A stretch of 64,000 bases of DNA from an uncultured Senegalimassilia sp. (lineage in GTDB: Bacteria > Actinomycetota > Coriobacteriia > Coriobacteriales > Eggerthellaceae): contig CAKTWI010000010.1 of the NCBI GenBank assembly GCA_934630815.1, forward strand, positions 1-64,000, given 5' to 3'. The translations under genes and the position numbers were made by a program. The notes below the pieces were generated by a model. It had not been told where the DNA came from and searched no databases. It was given only the letters and a program-made list of their open reading frames with translations. This document shows, one piece after another, positions 34,028-43,500 of the stretch. Numbering within the stretch: position 1 is the first letter of the stretch; every line of letters starts with the position of its first letter.

Positions 34028-34639
34028 ATGACTAACGAAAAGCTTCACCTTAACGGTGCTGATTACCTGGCGTTTCAATCCCATTGGATCAACCTTGAAA
34101 CCTTTGAAGAGGTTCTGGACGAAACCCTGCTGAGCGACCTGAACGAGCTTCATGCTAAGAAGCTGTTCAGCGACGGGTGCGACATCGTGTCCATCGCGAA
34201 AGAGACCAAGTCCGCGAATCCGGGTCTGTCCATCGCCTGTTGCGCGCTGTATTTGAAGTCGATCGGTAGCGGAAAGGACAATGGCAACGTTCTCGCCATC
34301 GCCATTTCCGCCAAGCGCAAGCTTGAGAAGAAGCACCCCGGGGTTGACCTTGTTGCCGAAGCCCAGGACGTTATCGACAATGTCGAGAACTACCTGGCCT
34401 CCCACCCGCAGTGCAAGACGGCTGGCTCGGTCGATTTGTCGCTTGCCGGGTTGTGCCTGGATGTCGTTGAGCGCGCCATGAAGGGCGCACTGCCTCACGC
34501 CGATGGAAACACGGCGGTTGACCATTTGCAAAAGGCTGAGGAGTTCATCGATTCCGCTTGTGATCTGGGTGCAAGCGGTTATGCAGTCGCAAGCGTGAAG
34601 GGCCGTTTCGCCAAGCTGGCGGAAAAAGCCGGCATTTAG
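34028..34639 (+). CDS. Unknown 203-residue soluble protein
   Basis: ATG 34028 with GAAAGG upstream. Mixed sequence, mostly helical, with repeated L-x-D/E-x-helix blocks (LDETLLSDLNELHAKKLF; VDLVAEAQDVIDNVENYL) and no signal or membrane segment. Family not recognised. It returns to high GC, so it marks the end of the AT-rich helicase insert. It is separated by 140 bp from the surface protein gene that follows, which has its own signal peptide; a functional link is not evident. Confidence 0.75.
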   Translation: MTNEKLHLNGADYLAFQSHWINLETFEEVLDETLLSDLNELHAKKLFSDGCDIVSIAKETKSANPGLSIACCALYLKSIGSGKDNGNVLAIAISAKRKLEKKHPGVDLVAEAQDVIDNVENYLASHPQCKTAGSVDLSLAGLCLDVVERAMKGALPHADGNTAVDHLQKAEEFIDSACDLGASGYAVASVKGRFAKLAEKAGI

Positions 34640-34781
34640 TTTTACCTAGGCTGAATTGCGGGGCAGCGGTCGGCCTGGATTGTTCTAACTGCCCATTTCC
34701 TTATCACAAACAGACGCTTTTAAAGCTTGGCGAATGTCCGGCTTAGATAGCTGTTGTCAAAATCGACTCACGGAGGTCAAC

Positions 34782-37700
34782 ATGCGTAACAACACGAACT
34801 CTATTTCCAACGGTAATCGTTCTGCCAAGCAGGTGCTTGGTGCTGGATCTCGAGTGGGGGTGGCGGCGCTGATCGCCGCCAGCGCAGCTTCGCCGGCTGT
34901 GGGCGCTGCGGCTGTGTTCGCGGATGAGGCTCCTGGGGTTGACGGAACCGACGCTTCACTCACGCAGGCTGGTCAGGCTCCTGAGCAACAGCAGAAGGCT
35001 GACGACAAGCAGGCCTCCGAGGAGAACCTGGCGGCCAAGCAGGCTGCGCAGGAGCAGGCTGCTCAAGGAGCTGCTGATGCTCGCGGCGAACTCGAGGCCG
35101 CTCAGGCTTCCGTGAACGAGATCCAAACGGCCATCGATAGCGCGCAATCCGAGGCGGATGCGGCCAAGATGGCAGCTCTGGAAAACGCGCTCGCCACTGC
35201 TCAGGCGGCGCTTGACGTGGCCGAAGCGGCGCAAAGCAAGAGCTCGGCGGCAGCTGCAGCAGAGAAAGATGCTGCCACCGCTCTTGCTGCTGCACAGGAG
35301 AGCGCTGCTGCGAAACAGTTGGCCGCCGATCAGGCTGCCGATGCGCTTGCGAAGGCTCAACACGCTTACGAAGCCGCCGGTGGCGGTGAGGAGCTTGAAG
35401 CTTCCGAAGCTGTGCTTGCTGCCGCTCAGGACGCCAAGACTAAGGCCGAAGCCGAGCTTGCGCGCGCAAAGCAGGCCCAGCAGGATGCCGAGGCGGCCTT
35501 GGAATCCGCTCGCCAGGCTGCACAGTCCGATGCCGGTGCCGTTGCGGCTGCTCAACAGCAGGTCGAGGCCGCTCAGTCCCAGCTGGCATCCGCCCAAGCG
35601 GAGCTTGTTGCTGCGAATGCTGATCTGGCCCGCGTTGAAGCCGGCGGGGAATCGGAGCAGGTCGAGGCAGCGAAAGCAAAGGTCGCCGCGTGCGAGCAGG
35701 CGGTCGCCAGTGCTCAAGGCGAAGCGGATGCGGCAGCTTCCGTGGCGGTCGACGCTCAGCGCGCCGCCGACGTTTCCGCCCAGGCTCAGGCAGAGGCGGA
35801 AAAGGCGCTTTCGGCTGCGAAAGATGTCCAGGCTTCCCGGTCCCAATCGGTGACCGATGCGAATGCGCAGGTCGTGACGGCGCAGGCTGCTCTTGATGAG
35901 GCTATCCGAGTCGGCAACTTGAATGCGCAGACCCTCGCTGATGCCAAGGCGGGCTTGCAAGCGGCAAGCAAGGCCGCCGCCGACGCGCAGGCCGCCGCCG
36001 AATCCGCCAACGCTGAAGCCGCTACGGCGCAGGCTGCCTACGATGCCGCCGTGCAGGCCCTTGCTGACGCGAATGCCGAACTCGGCAAGTACACCGAGCT
36101 TGCCAAGAGGGGTAGCCTCGGCTTCTTCGAGGAGATCGGCGCCACCACTGCCGTGAAGTGGCTCACCGACCCGGCGGGCACGTCCGGTCTTGGCGAAGGC
36201 TGCGGCACGACCATGGAAAACCTTGGCGATTCCAAGTCCGCTACGTCGCTGGATAACATGAAGTGCGCCTTGGAGACCATGGCGAAGGTCAATGATCTTC
36301 GCCGCGAAAACGGTCGCTCCGAGCTGCTCGTTTACTCGGCGATCATGGCCGCTTCGCAGATTAACCTCAACTACACGGCAAGCCACAAGCCTTTCTACCA
36401 TGCACCGAGCAAGTATCCATATGGCGAAAACCTTGCGGCAGGCTACAAGGACCCCTTCGTCGGCTGGTACGACAAGGAGAAAGTCCATTACGACAAGGAC
36501 ATGGCTGACGGTGTGTTGGACGGCTACGACGCTGATGGCAACAAGGTCGGCAACTGCGGCCATTACTTCAACATCCTGGAAGCCGGATACACCCACTACG
36601 GATGCGCGTCCATCGCTTCCCGTTGGTTTCATTTGCAGGATTTTGACGGCATCGAGGGGTTCAAGCGCCTTGTCACCGACGACGAGTATGTCGAGGGGCA
36701 CGAGATCCTAGGAGTGGGTCCCAACGGCGAATACTATCGCGAGGATGGCAAGCCGTGGACCTGCCACTGGGAGGTGGTCACGCCTGATGACTATCTGCAC
36801 GAGAAGTACGGCGATCGCTCTTACTCTGCTGAGGAGTATTACGCCTTGTTCATGAAGTACTACAACAAGGTCTACGGGACGCTCGACCCCAGCTATCAGC
36901 AGGCCGTCGATAACGCGAAGGCTGCGCTTGAAGCCGCACAGGCAAAGGCGATCGCGGCGAATGCGGCTTCTGCTGACAAGGCTGCTGCGGAAACGGCGGC
37001 AAAGCAGGCGGTGGCTAGCGCGCAGGCGGCAGTTTCCGCCGATGCACAGAAGAAGGCTGCTGCGCAGACGGCTCTGTCGGATGCGCAGGCGCAGGCGGGC
37101 GATGCCCAGGTTCAGCTTGATGCGGCGAATGCCGAAGTTGCCGACAAGCAGGTCGTCGCAGATGAGGCGGCGAAGCGTGCCGCATCCGATGCGGCGGCTT
37201 TGGCGGAGGCCAAGCAGGCTGCTGCTGCGGCGAATGCGCAGCTCAAGGCTGCGCAGGAAGAGTTGTCCGATGCTCGCCAGACGCTCTACGACGTGTCGTC
37301 GGACGAGCTCAAGGCTGCGCAAAAGCGCGTTGCTTCTGCGAAGGCGGCACTGGCTTCTGCTCAGGCAAACGCTGATTCGAAGAACGACGTCCTTGCAGCG
37401 GCGCAGGCGGTGGCAGCGAAGCATGCAGCCGAGGAATCGAACGCCCAGGCCGCGTTCGGCAAGGCAAAAGCCGGCGCGTCTGCGGCGCAGGCCGCGGCGC
37501 ACGAGGCTTCGACCAACGTCGGCGCAGCTCAGGCCCGCGTAGACGCGATCAAGCCGCTGTTCGTCTCCGTGAACGCCGCGCAGGCTGTTTCCGACGCGGC
37601 GGCCAATGAGCTCTTCGCCGCAAAAGCCGCGGAAGCGGATGCGCAAGCTGCGTTGGATGCTGCGCAAACCGGTGCAAAGCAAGCTGCTGCTGACTTTGCA

Positions 37701-38258
37701 GCAGCTCGGGAGCGCGCCGACCACCTTGGGCGTTTCGCGACTGCTGTCGCTGCGCGCTCTGCGGCAAGCTTCGAAGCCGCATGGCAGGCGGGAACGTTCG
37801 GCAGCGAGTGGATTTCCGCAAACGTCGCCGACCTTGAGGCGATGCTTGTCGAAAAGCGTGCCGTTTACGACAGGGCGCTGGCTGCGAAAGCCTCGGCCGA
37901 ACAGCGTCTTGCCGGCGCTCAAGAGAACCTTGTCGTGAAGCAGGCGGCATACGACAAGGCTGCGGCAACGTTGGCGCAGGCGGAGGCCGAACTTGCCGAC
38001 GCCCAGGCTTGGTATGACCGTACGCATCCGGCGTCGGTCCATCAAGCGATCGAGGCCGAAGCGGCTGCGTATCTTGCCGTCGATGCCAAGGTGGCCAACG
38101 CCAAGCACGTCGCGAATGCTGAGGGCGACGGTTCTGTGCTCGTGCAAACCGGCGATTCGGTCGGTGAAGTGTTCTGGATCGGCGGCGTGGCTTTCGTGGC
38201 CGCGGGCGTTGCGATCGGCGCGTCCGTCGCGAGCCGCCGTCGCGCGGACGCTGAGTAG
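34782..38258 (+). CDS. Wall-anchored coiled-coil surface protein with CAP domain
   Basis: 1158 residues from ATG 34782 (CGGAGG upstream). Signal peptide (about 1-48, ending AVFADEA). Long Ala/Gln/Lys-rich coiled coil (about 55-460). A CAP/SCP (PR-1-like) domain (about 485-640: MAKVNDLRRENGRSELLVYS, HAPSKYPYGENLAAG, HYFNILEAGYTHYGC). A second coiled coil (about 705-1100) and a C-terminal LVQTGDSV motif, hydrophobic helix and SRRRADAE tail: a sortase sorting signal with Val in place of Pro. It probably projects the CAP domain from the wall for adhesion or host contact. Low-complexity coiled coils create the many overlapping false frames here. Confidence 0.85.
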   Translation: MRNNTNSISNGNRSAKQVLGAGSRVGVAALIAASAASPAVGAAAVFADEAPGVDGTDASLTQAGQAPEQQQKADDKQASEENLAAKQAAQEQAAQGAADARGELEAAQASVNEIQTAIDSAQSEADAAKMAALENALATAQAALDVAEAAQSKSSAAAAAEKDAATALAAAQESAAAKQLAADQAADALAKAQHAYEAAGGGEELEASEAVLAAAQDAKTKAEAELARAKQAQQDAEAALESARQAAQSDAGAVAAAQQQVEAAQSQLASAQAELVAANADLARVEAGGESEQVEAAKAKVAACEQAVASAQGEADAAASVAVDAQRAADVSAQAQAEAEKALSAAKDVQASRSQSVTDANAQVVTAQAALDEAIRVGNLNAQTLADAKAGLQAASKAAADAQAAAESANAEAATAQAAYDAAVQALADANAELGKYTELAKRGSLGFFEEIGATTAVKWLTDPAGTSGLGEGCGTTMENLGDSKSATSLDNMKCALETMAKVNDLRRENGRSELLVYSAIMAASQINLNYTASHKPFYHAPSKYPYGENLAAGYKDPFVGWYDKEKVHYDKDMADGVLDGYDADGNKVGNCGHYFNILEAGYTHYGCASIASRWFHLQDFDGIEGFKRLVTDDEYVEGHEILGVGPNGEYYREDGKPWTCHWEVVTPDDYLHEKYGDRSYSAEEYYALFMKYYNKVYGTLDPSYQQAVDNAKAALEAAQAKAIAANAASADKAAAETAAKQAVASAQAAVSADAQKKAAAQTALSDAQAQAGDAQVQLDAANAEVADKQVVADEAAKRAASDAAALAEAKQAAAAANAQLKAAQEELSDARQTLYDVSSDELKAAQKRVASAKAALASAQANADSKNDVLAAAQAVAAKHAAEESNAQAAFGKAKAGASAAQAAAHEASTNVGAAQARVDAIKPLFVSVNAAQAVSDAAANELFAAKAAEADAQAALDAAQTGAKQAAADFAAARERADHLGRFATAVAARSAASFEAAWQAGTFGSEWISANVADLEAMLVEKRAVYDRALAAKASAEQRLAGAQENLVVKQAAYDKAAATLAQAEAELADAQAWYDRTHPASVHQAIEAEAAAYLAVDAKVANAKHVANAEGDGSVLVQTGDSVGEVFWIGGVAFVAAGVAIGASVASRRRADAE

Positions 38259-38297
38259 CGCGCTGCCGCTGCGCTTCGCCAAGCCCCTACAACCTAT

Positions 38298-38323
38298 GCC
38301 CGGCTGCATTTCCGCAGCCGGGC
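38298..38323 (+). terminator. Hairpin between surface protein and clpP
   Basis: GCCCGGCTGC (38298-38307) pairs with GCAGCCGGGC (38314-38323), a 10-bp stem with a 6-base loop. No T-run follows, but the stability and position suggest a terminator for the surface protein gene. Confidence 0.5.
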
Positions 38324-38342
38324 CTTCCGAAAGGACTTCAAC

Positions 38343-38942
38343 ATGCAACAACCAGCCATTATGCGAAGAACATCGCGCGGCACCAACTGGACCACGCGCG
38401 AAAGCGAGCTGTTCGCCGAGCGCGCCGTTGCGATTGACGGTCCGATCAACGCGGAAACGGCGATGGCGGCGATCGTGCAGCTGCGTTACCTGGACAGAAG
38501 CTCGGATGATCCCGTCACGCTGCTGATCAACTCGCCAGGTGGGTCGGTTTCCGACGCCATGGCCGTCATCGACTTTATGCGCGGCATGCGCTCCCCGGTT
38601 CGTACGCATGCGCTCGGCGTCGCCGCAAGCATGGCAGCGGTCATCCTGGCGTGCGGCGAACCCGGCTTCCGGTCAGCCGCCCCGCATGCGGACATCCTGG
38701 TACATCAACCGATGTCGGGCATTAGCGGGCAGGTGAGCGATATCGAAATCGCCGCCCGTTCCATCATCAGGAAGAAGGAAATGCTAGCAGGCGTGCTAGC
38801 TGAAGCTACGGGGCGCGGACTTGAGGCTATCGAGGCAGCAACCGATCGCGATACCTGGTTGACGCCGGATGAGGCGAAATCGTTCGGGATCATCGACCGC
38901 GTTTCCGCGGATTGGGATTACGAAGGGGGTGTGCCGCGATGA
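38343..38942 (+). CDS. ClpP-family serine protease, locus 1
   Basis: 199 residues, ATG 38343 with GAAAGGAC upstream. Family folds assemble as tetradecamers that degrade proteins fed by an AAA+ unfoldase. The catalytic triad is intact: Ser96 (GVAASMAAV), His121 (ILVHQPMSG) and Asp170 (TDRDTWLTPDEA), with the INSPGGSV oxyanion/strand region at 62-69. No ClpX or ClpA gene is nearby. Instead the stop overlaps by 4 bases the start of a VirD4-type ATPase gene. Length and sequence differ enough from housekeeping ClpP to suggest an accessory copy. Confidence 0.9.
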   Translation: MQQPAIMRRTSRGTNWTTRESELFAERAVAIDGPINAETAMAAIVQLRYLDRSSDDPVTLLINSPGGSVSDAMAVIDFMRGMRSPVRTHALGVAASMAAVILACGEPGFRSAAPHADILVHQPMSGISGQVSDIEIAARSIIRKKEMLAGVLAEATGRGLEAIEAATDRDTWLTPDEAKSFGIIDRVSADWDYEGGVPR

Positions 38943-40426
38943 CCAAGCGCGTTGATCCGAAGCAGGATTTGCCCGGCACCATCCTTGCGGAGGGCGTCAC
39001 GGTGAGCACCGATATGTACGAGACGCAACTCAACAACAACGTGGTCGTTTTCGGCACGCCGGGCGGTGGCAAGACGGAGGGGGTCGTCAAGCCCAATGTC
39101 ATGCAGCTGAATTCCAGCTACGTCATCACCGACCCGAAGGGCAATCTGTGCGACGAGCTTGGCCCCAAGCTTCGGGCGGCAGGCTACAAGGTGCAGCGGC
39201 TCGATCTGGTGCGTCCGGGCATGTCGAACGGTTACAACCCGTTTGCGTACCTGCGCAACGATGACGACATCGACTTCTTCGTTGAGGCGCTCATCAATAG
39301 CACCGGCCGTTTTTCGCGCGATCCGTTTTGGGACGATTCGACGGCGGTGCTGTTCAAGGCCCTTATCGGCTACCTTCGCGCAATGCGGGAAATCGCCGAA
39401 AATGATGACCCCATTACCATGCGCGAGTTGGTCGACCTGCTCGATGAGACGTTTTTCGCGACTGACGGGCGTGGTGCCAACTGCAGGAACGCCCTTGACG
39501 ATGCTTTTGAGCGATTGCGAACCGGTATCAAGTGGGATCGGGGAAACCCTGTGCGGACCCACCCGCCCTATCGGGGCGAAGGGACCAAGGCATGGCAACG
39601 CTTCAAGCAGCTTGCCCCTGCCGTTGAAACCACGGCCTGCATCTATATGGAAGCCGCCGGTAAGTTGACGCATCTTGCCAACTCCGGGGTGCTGAGCATC
39701 CTTGATGGCGATTACGACCCCATTCGGTTCGAAGATATCGGGAAACGCAAGACCGCTCTGTTCGTGGTGGTATCGGATACGGACCGAAGCCTCGATTTCC
39801 TCACATCCATCTTCTACACGCAGCTTTTCAAGGAGCTGTGTCGCGTTGCCGATGGAACGCCGGAAACGGGTTACCGGCTGCCGGTGCCGGTTCGCGTCAT
39901 CCTCGACGATTTCGCCAACCAGGCACCCATCCCGAACTTTGAAACCATCATCGCCGCGGTCCGCAGCCGTGATATCTGGATCACCCTCATCTGCCAGGCC
40001 ACGGCGCAGCTCGAGGCGCGTTACGGTGCGGCGGCGCAGACCATCATCGGATGCTGCGACACGGTGCTGTACTTGGGCGTCAACGATATCAAGACGGCGC
40101 GCGAGTTGTCGGAGCGTGCGGACATGCCGGTGAGCGAAGTGCAGGCGCTGCCCATCGGCCAGGTGATGATCTTCCGGCGTGGCTCGGCGTGCCGGATCGC
40201 GCAGCGATTCAGCGCTGAGCAGCACGTTAACGGCGAATGGCTGGAAAGCAGGAAACGGGAGGAGCGAGAGACGAAGCGCGAGGAAGAGCGGCGGATGCTG
40301 CACAAGCTCGACGATGCGCTGGCGAAACTCGCCCTTTTCGCAGATGAAGGGGAAGACCGAATGGCCGACGGCAAGAAATCGCGTAAGGCGAATTGCCCGT
40401 CGCCAGATGTCGATCCTTCCATGTAG
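38939..40426 (+). CDS. VirD4/TraG-type hexameric ATPase, locus 1
   Basis: 495 residues, start ATG 38939 inside the clpP stop (ATGA). Type IV coupling-protein ATPase core: Walker A FGTPGGGKTEG (about 38-48), VITDPKGNLCDEL (TraG/VirD4 signature), Walker B ILDDFANQ (about 320), TLICQATAQLEARYG (motif typical of TraD/VirD4) and GCCDTVLYLG. There is no N-terminal membrane anchor, and no relaxase, VirB4 or mating-pair genes are in the window, so ordinary conjugation is not supported. Linkage to clpP by overlap suggests a joint complex. The C-terminal tail is charged (RKREERETKREEERR). Confidence 0.85.
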   Translation: MTKRVDPKQDLPGTILAEGVTVSTDMYETQLNNNVVVFGTPGGGKTEGVVKPNVMQLNSSYVITDPKGNLCDELGPKLRAAGYKVQRLDLVRPGMSNGYNPFAYLRNDDDIDFFVEALINSTGRFSRDPFWDDSTAVLFKALIGYLRAMREIAENDDPITMRELVDLLDETFFATDGRGANCRNALDDAFERLRTGIKWDRGNPVRTHPPYRGEGTKAWQRFKQLAPAVETTACIYMEAAGKLTHLANSGVLSILDGDYDPIRFEDIGKRKTALFVVVSDTDRSLDFLTSIFYTQLFKELCRVADGTPETGYRLPVPVRVILDDFANQAPIPNFETIIAAVRSRDIWITLICQATAQLEARYGAAAQTIIGCCDTVLYLGVNDIKTARELSERADMPVSEVQALPIGQVMIFRRGSACRIAQRFSAEQHVNGEWLESRKREERETKREEERRMLHKLDDALAKLALFADEGEDRMADGKKSRKANCPSPDVDPSM

Positions 40427-40446
40427 GGCATAGCAGCAATCGCCGC

Positions 40447-40488
40447 ATGAACAGGGGACGGTGAACACACCTCCGTCCCCCTGTTCGC
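40447..40488. repeat. Repeat B, copy 9 (short form)
   Basis: ATGAACAGGGGACGG followed directly by GTGAACACACCTCCGTCCCC, a collapsed hairpin 35 bp before the helicase-nuclease start. Confidence 0.65.
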
Positions 40489-40522
40489 CCTGTTCGCTTG
40501 GCGGAAACGATTGGAGGTAGGT

Positions 40523-43500
40523 GTGGCGGAAGCGGAGAAGGCTAGGGAGCGCTCGGGGATTGAGCGGGTTTTGGGCAAGTCCGTAAGCGTTGACCCTGAG
40601 CAATGCGGGCTGCTTTTGCTGGCTGGCCCGGTGGGGGCGGGCAAAACGTACTCGTCCATGAGCCATATCGCCGACCAGCTCATTGCATTCGGGCCGAAGT
40701 GCAGGCGGTTCGTCTTCGTGACGAACGTGAAACGCAATCTTCCCGTTGACGAGTTGCTGCAAATCCTCGATGAGCGCGGCCACCCCGAGCTTGCCGCATA
40801 CGTGGTGAAGCTCGACTCGAATCAAGGGATGTTCCAAAGCAATATCGGCGCCGCAAAAAGCGTTATGCCAAGCGCCCCGTTCTCCTATTCGAAAAGAGGG
40901 CCCAAAAAGCCCGGGTCGAATGAGCGCACGGTTATCCAGGCGGAATTCGACATTCGGAACCTTCCCGAGCTGCAAGAAGCGGAGAGGCTGCAGCGGATCC
41001 TCGAGGAGACAAGGAGCCTGCCGTTGCGTGTCGGCGCCGCCCGGCGCAAGGCGATCGAAGGTGCTGAAGAGGAGGCGGAGAAGGCCGAGAACAAGCTTCG
41101 GCAGTGCATTTCCTCGGTATTTGCGTCCATGTGCACGTTCGACGAAGGCGGCTACCGCTTGATGACGCGGCAGGAGAAACGCGAACTTGTCGAGCAAAGC
41201 GCCTGGTGGGAATGGCTGAGAGTGCTGTATCCATCGGTTCTGACGCACAAGAAGCGCGTGCTGTTCATGAGCGTGAACAAGCTGCTGGTGAAAAACTCGC
41301 CCATCATCGAGCCATCGGAAAGCATTTGGGAAAGCGACTTGCTACGGGGCTCGGTCGTGATCATCGACGAGTTCGAACTGTCGAAGAGCGTCATCAACGA
41401 CTTCCTGATTCGCGAAAGCGTCGGCAAGATGGCGGACATGGTAAGCATGTTCCGCATGCTTATGGGCCGCGCGCTCGAGGGTCGCCAGATCGATGGCAAG
41501 GGCGGCGCCGGCAAGGCGGGTGCGGCTTTCACGAGCGAATTGTTCCGTAGCCCCTCGGGCAAAATCGGTTGCGGGCCTAGGCTTCGTGCGGAGTTCGACG
41601 GCATCGTGAGCGCTGCGGAAGAGGCTTATCTCGAGCTGCACCTGGACAAACAGTTCCGCCTGAGCGATAGGCTGCGCTATAAGAACCAGCCGTTTCTCTT
41701 CAACGACTTCCAAAGCCATATCGTCGATGTAGAAGACAGCTCATGGTCGGCGATCCGTTTCCTTGAAAGCCAGAACACCATCGAATTCGGTTCGGGCACT
41801 TCGCCCTATGCTGGGGGCGAGGCTTCGATGGCGGGGCTGCGCGAAGCCGATTCCTACTCCGTCCCGTTGCTGCTGAGCAGACTCGAAGGGCTTGTCAGGT
41901 GGATCGTCGGCTGGATAGCCTGCGTTGCTGAGAATTATCAAGCAGTCGTGGCAGAGGATGCCGATCAGGGAAAGCGTCCCGAAATCAGCTTTGACCAGGC
42001 TGTCGGCACGGTGCTGTCCGAGCTGAACATGATGGACGAGGTGCATGGCGAGCTGAACCCGGCGCGCCGCCGCGTTATCGAGATGGTGCATGAGGAACGG
42101 GCGCGTCGCGCCGCGGCCGATGATGGGGCAAGGGACGATGATCCTGCAGACTTGAGCTTGTATCGCAAAGGCTTCAGGGTGCACGCGTTCACCGAGTCAG
42201 CGCAGCACGATACGTTGACTCGCATGGAGCGTTGCGCGCTTTCCTGCACGGCAGAGCGCAAACTTATCGAGTTGAGCCGTCGCAACTTCGTTGTGGGCAT
42301 TTCTGCGTCCTTGGATATACCGTCTATCCTGGGCAATTACGACATCGAGCACATCAAGGCGGCTCTTGGGGATCGCTGCATCTTGCTGGATGCGGACCAG
42401 CGGCAGGGGATCGAGGAAGACTACCAGCGCAGCGTGAGCCGCTACGATAACGTCGAAATCCGCGTCAACAAGGTTTTCGACGTGGACCCCGAGGGGGAGT
42501 ACAGCGAGAAGGCGTGGCTTGCCGTGTTCGATGACGCAGCCGTTGCCCGAAAGGCCTTCAACAAGGTCGCGATGGGTTTTTCCGCCGATGACGGACGCTC
42601 AACGTTCGGGCAGCGGCGAGTGCTGAAGGTTTGCACCGCGTTCAAGGAGTTTTGGGAAGCCGATGATACTCGCGCCATGCTCTGCGTTTTGAACGCGTTG
42701 CCGAAGGCCGGCGGAAGCGGGTTCGACCTGATAAAGCTCGGAGAGATGTTCGGAATGGTCTTCGAGCAGCTGGGAATCGACGGCAACGTGGACGACGCGT
42801 TTTGCGTGCTCGGCGGCGGCAACGAGGAGTTCGAACGCGCGAAGAAGCAGGCGCTCTCGCGCTTGGCGGCAGGCGAGAAGCTGTTCGTGATCACGGCGTA
42901 TCAATCCGCGGGCGCGGGGCAAAACCTGCAATATTGGATTCCCGAAGGCGTGACCTCCGTTCAAATCAACGATCGCCCGGCATCTGGGGAAATGGACTTC
43001 GATTGCCTGTATATAGAGGCCCCAACCCATACATCCCCGGTGATCACCGGAAACGAGAAGGTGGACGAATACCAGGTGGTGCACCACATACTGGGATGCG
43101 AGTACCTGTATGAGAATGCCGAAATCAGCAGAGGGGCCTTGCTCAGGAGCGTTTCGGGGGCGCTGCACGCGCTTGGCGGTTCCGGGCTGGACTATGGCTA
43201 CAAGGCAACCGATAGCGCGCGGCTGTTCGGGGCGAAGCAGGTGTATCAGGCTGTAGGGCGTCTGAGCAGGACGAATATGAAGATGCCGGTGATCAGGCTG
43301 TTTGCCGACGCCCGCCTTATGGAAGGCGTTCCCCTAGGCGTGCTGAAGTCGTGCGGGCTTACGTTCACGCCCGAGTTTGGGGCGATAGTGGACGCGTTCG
43401 ATGAGCCGATTCCCCAGCCCTCGAAGGACATCAAGCGCTTGCAGCGCAGAGCGGCGCGGGCATCCGACAGATCGCGGGCGTGCATCAATTCGCTTTTGGG

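Noticed and set aside
34956..38609. Minus-strand frames of 581 and 633 codons
   Set aside because: Antisense shadows of the Ala-rich coiled-coil protein and clpP; composition is biased Leu/Arg/Gly with no domain.
38918..41248. 776-codon minus-strand frame
   Set aside because: Opposite to the VirD4-type and helicase genes, which have clear Walker motifs; high GC keeps this frame open by chance.
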